This document shows, one piece after another, positions 41,721 through 50,936 of a DNA stretch of 55,931 nucleotides. Positions within the stretch are counted from its first letter, which is position 1; each line of letters starts with the position of its first letter. A model generated the notes under the pieces. The model ran no database searches, was not told the origin of the DNA, and saw nothing but the letters and a program-made list of their open reading frames with translations. The translations under genes and the position numbers were made by a program. The stretch comes from CAYRVF01 sp964427535 (GTDB lineage Bacteria > Chloroflexota > Ktedonobacteria > Ktedonobacterales > JADMIN01): positions 1-55,931 of the forward strand of contig CAYRVF010000015.1 in assembly GCA_964427535.1 (NCBI GenBank), written 5' to 3'.

Positions 41721-41766
41721 GAAAAAACAAAACGCCCGCTCCCACAACACTGGGGGAACGGACGCG
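41721..41766 (-). terminator. Rho-independent terminator of the winged-helix gene
   Basis: Read on the minus strand, GTCCGTTCCCCC pairs with GTGGGAGCGGGC through several G-U pairs, and GTTTTGTTTTTT follows: a classic hairpin plus U-run 20 bp after the stop at 41787. G-U wobbles exist only in the minus-strand RNA, so direction is clear. The remainder of the 41385-41786 gap has no supported gene. Confidence 0.75.
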
Positions 41767-41786
41767 AGCCGGGTGCGCGGTGGTAC

Positions 41787-42161
41787 CTACCGCCAGAGAA
41801 CGTATCCGGCGCCGTCAACCCTCCGTGGCAGCCACATCGAGATGCCGTACTCCTGAAGCTGCGCCCGAAGGCTGCTCATACGTGTTTCCACCGCGGATGA
41901 CGAGATACCCAGCAGCGTCGCCAGGGAATCCATGGACAGAATCTGACCGGCTCGCTCGAGCAGCAGGGCCAGCAGTTCACGCTGCTCGCGCCGAAGATGA
42001 AGTGTCTCGCCCTTCCACTCGATCGTGCCAGTCATACGGTCGAGCGCGTATGCGCCGCGGCGCACGATTCGCTGGCGGGGACGCCGCACAAGCTGCACCT
42101 CAACGTCGGACTCCACTGCCACGTCGGGCGTCACTGCGTCGAAGATTGGATTATACGCCAC
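41787..42161 (-). CDS. OmpR-type winged-helix DNA-binding protein, 124 aa
   Basis: A short N-terminus is followed by a Trans_reg_C-like winged helix: DRMTGTIEWKGETLHLRREQ, RELLALLLERAGQILSMDSL, ISSSAVETRMSSLRAQLQEY, VDGAGYVLWR. There is no receiver domain. GTG 42161 follows GGAGGGAAC; longer frames are Arg-rich and unlikely. It has its own terminator. Confidence 0.7.
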   Translation of the reverse strand: MAYNPIFDAVTPDVAVESDVEVQLVRRPRQRIVRRGAYALDRMTGTIEWKGETLHLRREQRELLALLLERAGQILSMDSLATLLGISSSAVETRMSSLRAQLQEYGISMWLPRRVDGAGYVLWR

Positions 42162-42471
42162 TGGTGTTCCCTCCCCCTTGCTGAAAGCGTCGCGCACTGT
42201 TCTCACACTGTCGGCATCGCGAGGTGAGGCGCGTGCTTCCGACTGGATTCCGATACGTCCGCGCACCGGAATCTCTAGCCGTTGCCAGTATATGGGGGCG
42301 ACCTAAGCCAAGTGTAAGCGGTACCTGAGATGAATATAAGAGATCGCTTCACTTGCAGCGGCCGGTAGGACCACGCACAGGTTCTGTGAGCGCCTGCTGT
42401 GACTGAGGGAATAATACAGCAAGCGTGCCGAATCGCCGTTCTCTTGTGTCCGTTGCGCGGGGGAATCTTGG
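42162..42471. other. Intergenic region, 310 bp
   Basis: On the minus strand TATACT (42292-42287) could be the -10 box of the winged-helix gene, with TTACAC 19 bp upstream. No gene or repeat seen otherwise. Confidence 0.35.
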
Positions 42472-43578
42472 CTAGCCGTCTCGCTCGTCCGGTTCCTCTG
42501 TCGCCTCATCGCGCGGGGCGGACGTGCCCGGCAAGGTGATTGCCGGAGACACGCCAGAGAGCACCTGGCTCAACCGCTGCCAAACGCCTCCGGCGGGTCG
42601 CGCATCGTCTGACGGGGACTGTACCGATGGGACCTCAGCTGTCGCTGAGTCTGGCTCTCCAACCGCTCCGGCAGCGGAGGGCTGCTCGGGGGAGGCGACA
42701 CTCTCACCCATAACCACCACCTGATCGTCTGCCAGCTCGTCGAGCGTTTGGTCTGTGTCGCCAGCACCCGCATCTGGCTCGATGGGTGTGTCATCGGCCG
42801 CGTCGGCGAGCGGCACCGTACGTACCGGCACCATTCGTGGCAAGGATGGCAAAGATGGCGGCGCTGGCAGTGACGGCTCCGTCGTCGATTCCGTCTCCGT
42901 CGCCCACTGGATGCGCGGAAGCTGGTCGGCACGCACTGGTTGCGGCCATTGTTGCTGCATAGGCAGCGGCGGAATCGGCGGATCGAGCACCGCACGCAGG
43001 GTGTTGTCATCCTCACCGTCGCTCGTGTCCGCGCCCGGCTCTGACTCCTCCGCGACGAGCATGTGCTCTTCATCCGAGTGCGGCGCTGGCTCCGCGCTGA
43101 CATGTCTGGACGCGCGTATCGAGGAGCCTAGCGCGGCCGCCGCAGCGGCTACCGGGACACTCACGGCGACGCGCGAAAGGGCCTCGACGGGGTCATCACG
43201 GCGGCCAAACCAATGCCCCAGACCAGCACGGAGATCGCTGATCTCGCGCTCCGCCGCGATCGCTGCCGAGCGCGTTCCCGCCGCCACATCGCCTTCGAGT
43301 ACGGCCACCGACTCGATCATCCCCACCACCAGCTCGTCGAGAAAGACCGTCATCGCGGCGCCGTACGCGATGGCCAGCGCGAACGCGCACGCGACGAGAT
43401 GAGCGGTGCTCGGGGGCGGAAACGAGTGGGTCACCACCATCGAGAGGATTTCGACGGCAAGGAATGCCACGACGCTGATGACCGCCGCCGTCTTCAACAC
43501 GCGCCGCCAGCACAGCAGCAGAACGCCCACGGCATGCTTCAGGAACTTTCCGGCGATGTGCATCACCTCGTAGCTCAC
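42472..43578 (-). CDS. THSFP-motif membrane protein with long tail (paralogue 2)
   Basis: Helix VISVVAFLAVEILSMVVTHSFP, helix LVACAFALAIAYGAAMTVFLDELV and a following charged helix reproduce the plan of the 196-aa protein at 38296-38886. The tail is 200 residues longer, acidic and Pro/Ser/Thr-rich, without recognisable domain. GTG 43578 follows GAGGGG; a GTG at 43596 is an alternative. Function unknown. Confidence 0.7.
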   Translation of the reverse strand: MSYEVMHIAGKFLKHAVGVLLLCWRRVLKTAAVISVVAFLAVEILSMVVTHSFPPPSTAHLVACAFALAIAYGAAMTVFLDELVVGMIESVAVLEGDVAAGTRSAAIAAEREISDLRAGLGHWFGRRDDPVEALSRVAVSVPVAAAAAALGSSIRASRHVSAEPAPHSDEEHMLVAEESEPGADTSDGEDDNTLRAVLDPPIPPLPMQQQWPQPVRADQLPRIQWATETESTTEPSLPAPPSLPSLPRMVPVRTVPLADAADDTPIEPDAGAGDTDQTLDELADDQVVVMGESVASPEQPSAAGAVGEPDSATAEVPSVQSPSDDARPAGGVWQRLSQVLSGVSPAITLPGTSAPRDEATEEPDERDG

Positions 43579-43754
43579 GTGCCCACCCCTCGCCACAGCT
43601 CAACCGAAGCGCCCTCAATTGCGCCCTATTGTACCATGACCGGCTTTTCCCGCCGAGACGCTCCCCCATTTCGGCGACCAGCAAGCGGCACTCCAGCGTC
43701 TAAGCGAAGGCCCCTTCCGTAACTATCAGAAAGGGCGAGGGTACGCCTCGACGC

Positions 43755-44206
43755 TCACCTCTCTGTCGACCGCAGAGACTGGCAGCCTTCCTCGGACGTC
43801 GCCTCAGGAAGCCAGGCGTCTGTTCCGGCACTTTCTGATATGGGGCACGCGCGGACGCCACTCAAGCGCCGCAGTGGCCACCCGAGCGAGGCGCGATCCT
43901 CCCAGGCGCCCCAGACGAGCACGAAGCCCTGAGAAACCATGAGGGCGGTCAGCAGGTAGAAGAACGTTTCCTCGATGGGCACTGGGCCAAGCGAGATGCC
44001 AACGATCTCCGCGCGCATCGAACGCCCCGATGCGCGCGGAGATCGTGACCGCGTCGGCGAGCGTGAAGTAGACCGTGAGGCCGAGCACGACCCAGGGCCA
44101 AACGTGGCGGGCGCGCCACAAGTAGCGAGCGCCCACGATCCACTGGAACGCCACCACTGGCAGTGCCCAGACCCAATAGGAATGGAAGATATGGCCGGTG
44201 CGTCAT
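43755..44206 (-). pseudogene. Second lycopene-cyclase half, frame broken
   Basis: Homology to a CrtYd-like domain is split over three frames. An ATG at 44206 overlaps the stop of the first half but its frame soon stops making sense. The middle frame reads SYWVWALPVVAFQWIVGARY and LGLTVYFTLADAVTISARIG. The last frame reads EIVGISLGPVPIEETFFYLL, including the conserved EE. Each change needs a +1 shift, one near 44200 and one at the 44003-44045 hairpin. Either the gene has decayed or the sequence has two indel errors; no ribosomal frameshift signal of a known kind is seen. Confidence 0.68.
44003..44045. repeat. 18-bp perfect inverted repeat inside the cyclase
   Basis: CGATCTCCGCGCGCATCG (44003-44020) is followed after 7 bp by its exact reverse complement (44028-44045). 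The frame of the lycopene-cyclase homology changes within this hairpin. Confidence 0.9.
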
Positions 44207-44559
44207 CGCTCCAAGCGCCTCTCCGGGCTGCCGTTCACCTCCGGCGAGCGGAGACTTACCCGCCGCCACAAGAAGATGCCGTACAGCAGGGTGACCGCGA
44301 GCAACGCTTCGAGCAGGCAGAATGCATACTCCTCCGGTGGCACGCTCCACCAGCGGATGCCCAGCGTCTGATGTATCGACCAGTCCCAGAGCCGCGATAC
44401 GTAGGCGGCGTGGACCCGTGGCACCATATAGAGCGGCGAAATGAGCAGCATCGCGCCATAAGCCGGAAATCGCCGGTCGAGCAGACGCCGTCGCAGCAGA
44501 CCGGCAAGCACAGCCAGCGGAACGACGAGAAAGAGCGCCAGAAACGCTACATACGTCAT
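44203..44559 (-). CDS. Lycopene-cyclase domain protein (CrtYc-like), 118 aa
   Basis: Three membrane helices: TYVAFLALFLVVPLAVLAGL, AYGAMLLISPLYMVPRVHAA and the conserved SVPPEEYAFCLLEALLAVTL, with the EE pair of the lycopene cyclase domain. Such halves pair with a second half (CrtYd) to close beta rings on lycopene in the membrane. Its stop overlaps an ATG (ATGA), the usual crtYc-crtYd coupling, but the second half is broken. CrtB and CrtI genes are not present here. ATG 44559 follows CGGAG by five bases. Confidence 0.75.
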   Translation of the reverse strand: MTYVAFLALFLVVPLAVLAGLLRRRLLDRRFPAYGAMLLISPLYMVPRVHAAYVSRLWDWSIHQTLGIRWWSVPPEEYAFCLLEALLAVTLLYGIFLWRRVSLRSPEVNGSPERRLER

Positions 44560-44863
44560 CGCACTCCGCCCCCGCATCGACGACCGGGGCAATCACACGC
44601 CTGCCGCCTCGCTCAGGAACGGGACTGGCGTCGACGAAGCGCACGCGAGGGTCGCGCGCCAAGGGCAGTCGAGTCCTCTACTGACGCGGTGTGAGACGAG
44701 GCCTCCTCTGGTTCGACGTGCCAATGTCACATACCCTCGGGATTGACCGAACTTTATGTCGCACTACTACCATTCACACAAGAATATACAACTCCTCGTT
44801 CAGGCGGCTGTTACTCAATCAGGAATCAATACGCCTGAATCGTCTACGTTCTTGACCGCTACG

Positions 44864-44905
44864 TTGATTGTTGATAGAATTGCTGTATCATGGTGTGTCA
44901 CACCA
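44864..44905 (+). promoter_or_regulatory. Promoter with adjacent dyad operator
   Basis: TTGATT (44864-44869), 16 bp, TATCAT (44886-44891), then TGGTGTG T CACACCA (44891-44905), a perfect 7-bp dyad that covers the start point. It lies upstream of the small ORF and the XRE-TPR regulator, which may bind it. The rest of the 44560-45148 gap shows no other feature. Confidence 0.55.
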
Positions 44906-44919
44906 TTCGTTGCCATAAG

Positions 44920-45087
44920 ATGGAGACTTCGCCCCTCGTGAAGCGTGGACCGTACGACGGCACCATCAAGTCCTCGCTACAATTTGCCGCTAATCCGGCG
45001 CAAATTCCGGAGATCCCACCGATCGAGTCCGACCACCTACCAACAAGCGACCAGATTGGAAACAGACAAGCATGGGGAGTCAATTAG
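44920..45087 (+). CDS. Possible small peptide gene, 55 aa
   Basis: METSPLVKRGPYDGTIKSSL begins an open frame directly downstream of the promoter and dyad; the remainder is Pro/Ile/Asp-rich. There is no strong ribosome site, and I know no homologue. Its place before an XRE-TPR regulator is like peptide genes of RRNPP systems, but the low-complexity composition leaves non-coding leader as a real alternative. Confidence 0.3.
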   Translation: METSPLVKRGPYDGTIKSSLQFAANPAQIPEIPPIESDHLPTSDQIGNRQAWGVN

Positions 45088-45148
45088 TAGTAGACCTTTG
45101 CGCGCTGTGGGACGAGGCCGTAGAGGCAGAAAGGCGTGACGGGTAAAC

Positions 45149-46513
45149 ATGGAATCTCAGCGTGCCATAACCGAAACACCAGCGGTGCGCCTGGGCCAGC
45201 GACTCCGTCGCGCCAGACTCGCACGAAATCTAACACAGAGCGAGGTCGCCCAGAAGCAGTTCTCAGTCTCATATATCAGCGCCGTGGAACGGGGCCAGAT
45301 CAGACCAAGCTTAGGGGCGTTAGAAAAGCTCGCGGACCGGCTTCAAATCCCGCTTTCTGACCTGCTCCGCGAAGATGAATCGCCTGCGCCAGCCGCGTAC
45401 TCGATGGACCGTGCGGATATCAACGCGGCCCACGCCGAGATCGACGACCGCTTGCGCGAGGCACAAGTCCTCGCTTATCAGAATCGCGGCGACGAGGCGG
45501 TTGAGGTGCTCACGGCGCTCACCACCAGGTCACTCACGCCTCAAGAGCAAGTGCTTGTCCACTGGCGGCTCGGCGCGCTGCTGGTTGAGTTGGGACGCGC
45601 CGATGAGGCCCGCCATGAAGTGCAGGAGGCGCTCACGCTCGCCGATCAACTGGGCGACGTGGAGTTACGTGAGCGGCTGCGCTCCCAGCTCGGCGACGTC
45701 TACGCGCTCGCGCAACGGCACCAGCTCGCGCTCGAACAGTACCAGTCGAGTCTCGATGCGATTGAGTCAGGCGCCATTCAAGATCCGTCCTTTCACCTGA
45801 TGGTGCTGGGCAACATTGGCTCACAATATCGTGAGCTGGGCAACATCCCCGCCGCGATCGACGCCCTCGAACGCGCCGCCACGCTCGCCGGCGACGTGCT
45901 GAACCCGGAACGTCTCGGCGAGGCGCTGTGGGCGCTTAGCCAGACCTACCGGCAGCAGGGCGACGCCCGGCGCGCGTCCACCTATGCCCTTCGCAGCTTG
46001 AACGCATACGAGGATGCCGCGCGGCGTCGCCTCGCCGCTCGGGTCTATACCCGTCTCGGCCGCGCTCTCTCGCAATCGAACCGGGTGGACGAAGCGCTGG
46101 TGCATCTGGAGCAGGCGCTCGCGATGGCCGAAGAGCAGCAAGACGCGCTCGGAACAGCCGAGGCGCTGCGCAGTCTCGCCGCGGTGTACCTGCAGCAGGG
46201 CAGGGTCGACGACGCGGCAGCCACCGCGGCGCGTGCGGTCGAGATAGCCGAGGCGACCGGTGATCAGGTGCATATTGGGGAGTCACTTGTCACGCAGGCT
46301 CACGTGCAAGCCGCGCGCGGTGACGCCGAAGCGGCAGGCAACTTGTTCGACCAAGCGATCACCGCGCTCCAAGGCGCGGACAGTCCCCAGAACCTTGCCG
46401 ATGCCTATGCACAGTATTCCGCGTTTCTGGAAAGCCGGGGCGAGGGGTCGCGCGCGCTCGACCTGCTAAAGCAGGCCTGGCAACTGCGTGAACGTGGCGG
46501 AGCCGCGTTTTAG
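45149..46513 (+). CDS. XRE HTH-TPR transcriptional regulator, 454 aa
   Basis: N-terminal XRE domain (about 14-72: LGQRLRRARLARNLTQSEVA, FSVSYISAVERGQIRPSLGA), then about ten TPR units (for example VHWRLGALLVELGRADEARH, LGNIGSQYRELGNIPAAIDA, ARVYTRLGRALSQSNRVDEA). This is the plan of peptide-sensing RRNPP regulators and of related Chloroflexi/actinobacterial regulators. ATG 45149 has only a weak ribosome site. It is followed by a good terminator, so it is monocistronic or paired with the small ORF. Confidence 0.85.
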   Translation: MESQRAITETPAVRLGQRLRRARLARNLTQSEVAQKQFSVSYISAVERGQIRPSLGALEKLADRLQIPLSDLLREDESPAPAAYSMDRADINAAHAEIDDRLREAQVLAYQNRGDEAVEVLTALTTRSLTPQEQVLVHWRLGALLVELGRADEARHEVQEALTLADQLGDVELRERLRSQLGDVYALAQRHQLALEQYQSSLDAIESGAIQDPSFHLMVLGNIGSQYRELGNIPAAIDALERAATLAGDVLNPERLGEALWALSQTYRQQGDARRASTYALRSLNAYEDAARRRLAARVYTRLGRALSQSNRVDEALVHLEQALAMAEEQQDALGTAEALRSLAAVYLQQGRVDDAAATAARAVEIAEATGDQVHIGESLVTQAHVQAARGDAEAAGNLFDQAITALQGADSPQNLADAYAQYSAFLESRGEGSRALDLLKQAWQLRERGGAAF

Positions 46514-46548
46514 CGCTTTCCGCCTTTCAGACGGCACATGCGATCAGG

Positions 46549-46587
46549 TCGGGCGACCAAATACCTGCACGGGGAATGGTCGCCCGA
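46549..46587 (+). terminator. Terminator after the XRE-TPR gene
   Basis: TCGGGCGACCA (46549-46559) pairs perfectly with TGGTCGCCCGA (46577-46587), followed by TTCTTCTGTC. In the remaining gap up to 46885 a TATACT at 46699-46704 may be the -10 box of the ABC exporter; no gene is seen. Confidence 0.65.
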
Positions 46588-46885
46588 TTCTTCTGTCGCG
46601 AGGCCACTACCAGCCTCCTGAAAACGGCGCGACTGGCGCACGTCTACAGAGGTGAAGGTCGTTTCGAGCATCCACTTTCCCGATATTTACAGCGCCTCTA
46701 TACTGGAAGGCGTTGTCTCGACTGGGAGGGTGTGAGGCATGGAGCGGACGTGTGTTATGTCTCCCACATGGCCTGCACGCCGCTACGCCGCGGCCCGGAC
46801 GTAGAACGAGAGACACGCCTTCGGTTGCGGAGAGCGTCTTGTAGGGGGCTCCCTGGCAGGGGAACACGATCAAGGAGCGTTTGTC

Positions 46886-49879
46886 ATGCGGCTGGATGAG
46901 GCACGACCGAAGCGCGTCGTGGAGGGACCGCCCGCGATTCGGCAAGCTTCGTCCGCGCGCCAGAGAGGACCGGCACTGCGGCGAGCGAGCACCTTCTCGG
47001 CGGCGCAGCTCGCCAGATTGCGTCTGCGGCGGAGCCGCGCGCTGCTGTTGGCCGTCGTCGGGCTGGGCATTCTTGTCGCCGTCGTGTTGATCTGCACGGT
47101 GCCGCTCTTCAACTCGCTTGTCGGCAACGTGCAGTTGCAGACCCAGCTCCGCACCGCTGACCCGCTCGCCCGCAACATCGAGGTTCGTGTGCAGAGCGAC
47201 CACTTCCGCCCCTCTGCGCAGACAACCATCGGCAGTGAAGTACCCTCGCTGGCGCAGCGGTTCATCCAGGGCTTCACAGACCCCACGCCAACAGACTATC
47301 TCTCCTCCGATACTACCGCGCTTATCCAGGCGGGCAACGCGACGTATGATCCGGCGAATCAGGGCGCGCCGGACGCGCGTTTCTATGCGTTCGACATGTC
47401 GTCGCTCGCGCGGCACGCCCACCTGCTCTCGGGGACTGTGCCCACCACGTCCGGCGACACCCTGATCACGGCTGAGACTGCCAAGGAGCAGCATCTTGCA
47501 GTCAACGACACGCTGACTGTGGCGCAGTTTGGCGACCATACCCTGCAAACGCAGCTGCGAGTTACCGGCATCTGGACACCCACCGACGCCAACGATGCGT
47601 ACTGGAATGGTCTCTCGTTCGAGGCGCATTCATCCGCCTCCTCGCCCGCGATTTATCCGCTGGTGGTGACGCGCGATACCTTCGCGGCCAACGGACAGGT
47701 GATGACCGGTCTCAGTGTCACAGAGCATTGGGTGTATTTCACCGCGCCCTCACGCCTGACCATCAACGGCATCCCGGACGCGCTCGACCGCCTCACACGC
47801 TTTCAGGCGAAGGTGAGCGGCAATCTGCAGACTGATCCGGGCGTGGTGAAGGCGGATGTCGCGACCGACCTCATTTCGATTCTCAACGGTGCCGCGCGCC
47901 AACAGCAACTGCTCTCGCTGCCGCTCTACATTATCGTGGCACAGGTGATCGGGCTGGCGCTGCTGTTCGTCACCGTAATGTCTGGTCTGCTCGTCGAGGG
48001 TCAGAGCCAGGATATCGCCACGCTCAAGAGCCGAGGTGTGAGCGCCGTGCAGATTCTCGGCGCGTTCGCCACACAGGGGGCGCTGCTCGGCATCGTCGCC
48101 GTGCTCGCGGGTCCGTTCCTCGCCGCGTTCCTCGGGCTGACGCTCGCCCGCACGATACTGCCTGCCTCCGCATTGAACATCGCGGGTGTCACGCCTGCCG
48201 CGCTCTCGCGCATCGTCAACCCGAGTGTCGCGGTGCTGCCCGCGCTCGTCGGAGCGGCGCTGGGCGTGCTCGTCGTCGCGGGCTCCGCATGGCAGGCAGC
48301 ACAACTCGACGTGCTCACCTTCCGTAGAGAGCAGGCCCGCCCATCGCGACAGCCGCTCTGGCGACGACTCTATCTGGACGTCGCACTGGCACTGCTGTGC
48401 ATCATCGGCTACGTGGAACTTGGCCAGTTCGGAACCTCCAGCACGCGCCTGCAGGTCACCGCCGCCGATAACAATCCGCTGCTGCTCGTGACGCCCGCGC
48501 TCCTGCTGCTGGCTGGCGCGCTGCTGGTGCTGCGGCTCATTCCGCTGGGTGCCTCGCTGGGCGAGCGACTGGCCGCGCGGCGACCGGGCGCGGCGCTACT
48601 GCTCGCCTTCGCGCAGGTGCGGCGTAACCCTGGACGCTACTCGCGCCTCACTCTGCTGCTGGTGCTGGCCGTCGGCCTGGGCCTCTTCACCCTCACATTC
48701 GACGCGTCGCTCGCGCAGAATATCAATGACCGCGAGACCTACGCCATCGGCACTGATGTGCGTGTCAGCGAGCTAGCGAAGCCGGGCCTCGATGGCTCGC
48801 GCCAGCTCGCCGACCGCTACCAGCGCCTGCCCGGCGTTACACATGTGAGCCCGGCGGTGCGCACACAGGGCTCGACGACATTCGACGTCGGCACGGCGAG
48901 CGTGGACGTGCTTGCCATCGATCCGTCAACCTTCCAGTCGGTGGCGGGTCCTGTCTCGTGGCAGAACTCGTATGCCAGCCAGCCGCTATCCACGCTTCTC
49001 GGTCAGATGCGCAGCGCCGAGCAGGGAGCATCAGCGGGCGCGCTCGGCAAACCCGTCCAGGTGATCGTCAGCCGGACGTTCGCGGATCGTCTGCATGTCC
49101 GCGTCGGCGACAGTTTCACAGTGCAGCTTGCCGACGTCGCGTCCGGCCCGACGAGCATGCGGGTTGGCACCATCATCGATGAGTTCCCGACGCTTTACCC
49201 GACGCACGCCGACGCCGGCTTTCTCGTCCTGGACTACAATGACTACAATGGTCTGCTCGTAAACGCGCTCGGCGACCCGAATGTGGCTGGGGCCAACGAG
49301 TTCTGGCTGCGGACGAACGGCAACACGGCGCAAGTCAACACGACGCTCGACCAGTTGACGCACGACACGACGCTCAACGCCACTACCACCCTGTCGCTGC
49401 GGACCGCCATCGCGCAAGCGAACGCGAATCCCGTCAGTGCGGGCATGCGCGGCCTGCTGCTGGTTGGAGCTGCGACCGCCGCCGCCCTCGCGGTGCTGGC
49501 GAGTCTCGTTCAGTCGGTGATCGCGGCCCGCCAGCGCACGACCCAGTTCGCCATACTGCGCACACTGGGCATGGGCAACGAGCAGCTCTCTGGCCTGCTG
49601 CTGGGCGAGCAGTTGATCGTCTACGCGTTCGGCCTCGTGGGCGGAACGGTGCTAGGGTTGATCTTGACGACGGCGACATTGCCGTTCCTGCAATTCAGCG
49701 ACACGACGGTCGATGCTAGCCGGTTCGGTGTTCCAGCGTACCGGCTGGTATTGCAGCCACTCACCATCGCCGAGTTTTATGCCATCCTGTTCGTCTCGCT
49801 GGGTCTGGCGCTGCTCATCGCCGCCCGCTATGCGGCGCGTGTCGGCCTGGGCAAGGCGCTGCGACTCGGAGAAGACTAG
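46886..49879 (+). CDS. FtsX-type ABC exporter permease, 997 aa
   Basis: One long chain with a basic N-terminus, a first membrane helix (about 53-73), a large external domain (about 75-350), helices near 350-480 with VMSGLLVEGQSQDIATLKSR (FtsX loop), a second membrane block near 500-600, a second external domain and a final block near 830-990 with AARQRTTQFAILRTLGMGNE, the other FtsX motif. It resembles two fused FtsX/MacB-like halves. With the ATPase 54 bp downstream it probably exports lipids, peptides or a drug, or transmits force, as other members do. ATG 46886 follows AAGGAG. Confidence 0.9.
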   Translation: MRLDEARPKRVVEGPPAIRQASSARQRGPALRRASTFSAAQLARLRLRRSRALLLAVVGLGILVAVVLICTVPLFNSLVGNVQLQTQLRTADPLARNIEVRVQSDHFRPSAQTTIGSEVPSLAQRFIQGFTDPTPTDYLSSDTTALIQAGNATYDPANQGAPDARFYAFDMSSLARHAHLLSGTVPTTSGDTLITAETAKEQHLAVNDTLTVAQFGDHTLQTQLRVTGIWTPTDANDAYWNGLSFEAHSSASSPAIYPLVVTRDTFAANGQVMTGLSVTEHWVYFTAPSRLTINGIPDALDRLTRFQAKVSGNLQTDPGVVKADVATDLISILNGAARQQQLLSLPLYIIVAQVIGLALLFVTVMSGLLVEGQSQDIATLKSRGVSAVQILGAFATQGALLGIVAVLAGPFLAAFLGLTLARTILPASALNIAGVTPAALSRIVNPSVAVLPALVGAALGVLVVAGSAWQAAQLDVLTFRREQARPSRQPLWRRLYLDVALALLCIIGYVELGQFGTSSTRLQVTAADNNPLLLVTPALLLLAGALLVLRLIPLGASLGERLAARRPGAALLLAFAQVRRNPGRYSRLTLLLVLAVGLGLFTLTFDASLAQNINDRETYAIGTDVRVSELAKPGLDGSRQLADRYQRLPGVTHVSPAVRTQGSTTFDVGTASVDVLAIDPSTFQSVAGPVSWQNSYASQPLSTLLGQMRSAEQGASAGALGKPVQVIVSRTFADRLHVRVGDSFTVQLADVASGPTSMRVGTIIDEFPTLYPTHADAGFLVLDYNDYNGLLVNALGDPNVAGANEFWLRTNGNTAQVNTTLDQLTHDTTLNATTTLSLRTAIAQANANPVSAGMRGLLLVGAATAAALAVLASLVQSVIAARQRTTQFAILRTLGMGNEQLSGLLLGEQLIVYAFGLVGGTVLGLILTTATLPFLQFSDTTVDASRFGVPAYRLVLQPLTIAEFYAILFVSLGLALLIAARYAARVGLGKALRLGED

Positions 49880-49933
49880 AGATTGCCGCCCACCCGCCTC
49901 GCGCTCACACGGGGCGATATAGGAGAGTGCCGC

Positions 49934-50818
49934 ATGTCGGAGCTGCTCGTCGAGTGCCACAACCTTGTGAAGATCTATAAGGCCGCCGACCTGGAAGTCG
50001 TCGCGCTGCAGGGACTCGATCTGCGCGTGCCACGCGGCGAGATGCTCGCCCTCGTCGGTCCCTCCGGTGCTGGCAAGAGCACGCTGCTCAACATCCTAGG
50101 CGGGCTGGACGATCCGAGCGCTGGGCGCTGCGAGGTGGCTGGCGTGGACCTCACACGCATGACGGCACACGATCGCCTGCTCTACCGGCGGCGCATCGTC
50201 GGCCATGTCTGGCAGCAGACGAGCCGCAACCTCCTCAGCGACCTGACACTACTCGAAAACGTGCTTATGCCGATGGTGCTGGCGGGCTATCCGCAGCGCA
50301 AACGGAAACGCCGCGCACAGGAGCTGCTGGAGTTGGTGGGCCTTGGCGACCGCATGCGCCACAAGCCCGAGAAGCTCTCGGGAGGCGAGCAGCAACGCGG
50401 CGCCCTGGCCGTCGCGCTGGCGAACGAGCCGCCCTTGCTGCTGGCCGACGAGCCGACCGGCGAGCTCGACAGCGCCACTGCCCGCGACGTGCTGTCGCTG
50501 CTGCGGCGGCTGAACGCCGAGCTGGGCCTGACCACCATCGTCGTGACCCACGACACGCACGTCGCCGAAGCGATGGACCGCTCCATCGCCATTCGCGACG
50601 GCCGCACGAGCACGGAGGTCGTCAACGACGAGGCGGCGGAGGAGACCGTCATCATCGATCTCGTCGGCCGTTTGCAGATACCCAAGGCACTGCTAGAGTC
50701 GATCGACTTCGGCGGGCGCGCGCGCGTGCATCTCGCCGCGGGACACCTGGAGCTCTGGCCAGCGGGCTCGGCGCCCGTCACGAACGGTGCCAGCCCTGCG
50801 ACCGACGCCGCGCATTAA
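49934..50818 (+). CDS. MacB/LolD-type ABC ATPase, 294 aa
   Basis: Walker A GPSGAGKST (42-50), signature LSGGEQQRG (148-156), Walker B LLADEPTGELDS (169-180) and VVTHDTHVAEAMD. The LEV..LQGLDL start and ADEPTGELDS are characteristic of the MacB/FtsE class that works with FtsX-type permeases. The last 60 residues extend beyond the core. Preceded by AGGAGAG and coupled to the permease gene. Confidence 0.93.
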   Translation: MSELLVECHNLVKIYKAADLEVVALQGLDLRVPRGEMLALVGPSGAGKSTLLNILGGLDDPSAGRCEVAGVDLTRMTAHDRLLYRRRIVGHVWQQTSRNLLSDLTLLENVLMPMVLAGYPQRKRKRRAQELLELVGLGDRMRHKPEKLSGGEQQRGALAVALANEPPLLLADEPTGELDSATARDVLSLLRRLNAELGLTTIVVTHDTHVAEAMDRSIAIRDGRTSTEVVNDEAAEETVIIDLVGRLQIPKALLESIDFGGRARVHLAAGHLELWPAGSAPVTNGASPATDAAH

Positions 50819-50936
50819 CGGGATCGCCCCCTCCTCTCGGGCATGCTTGACACGAATCCGCTCAAGTCTAGCATAAGCTGTTCGGCTGAAGCACGCGTTC
50901 ACTTGCCTGCATCGTTACCCAGAAATGCGAGGGCGC

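Noticed and set aside
41529..41750. 73-codon minus-strand frame with a Trp-rich segment, considered as transposase remnant
   Set aside because: It contains the U-run of the terminator near its start, has no ribosome site and matches no transposase motif I know.
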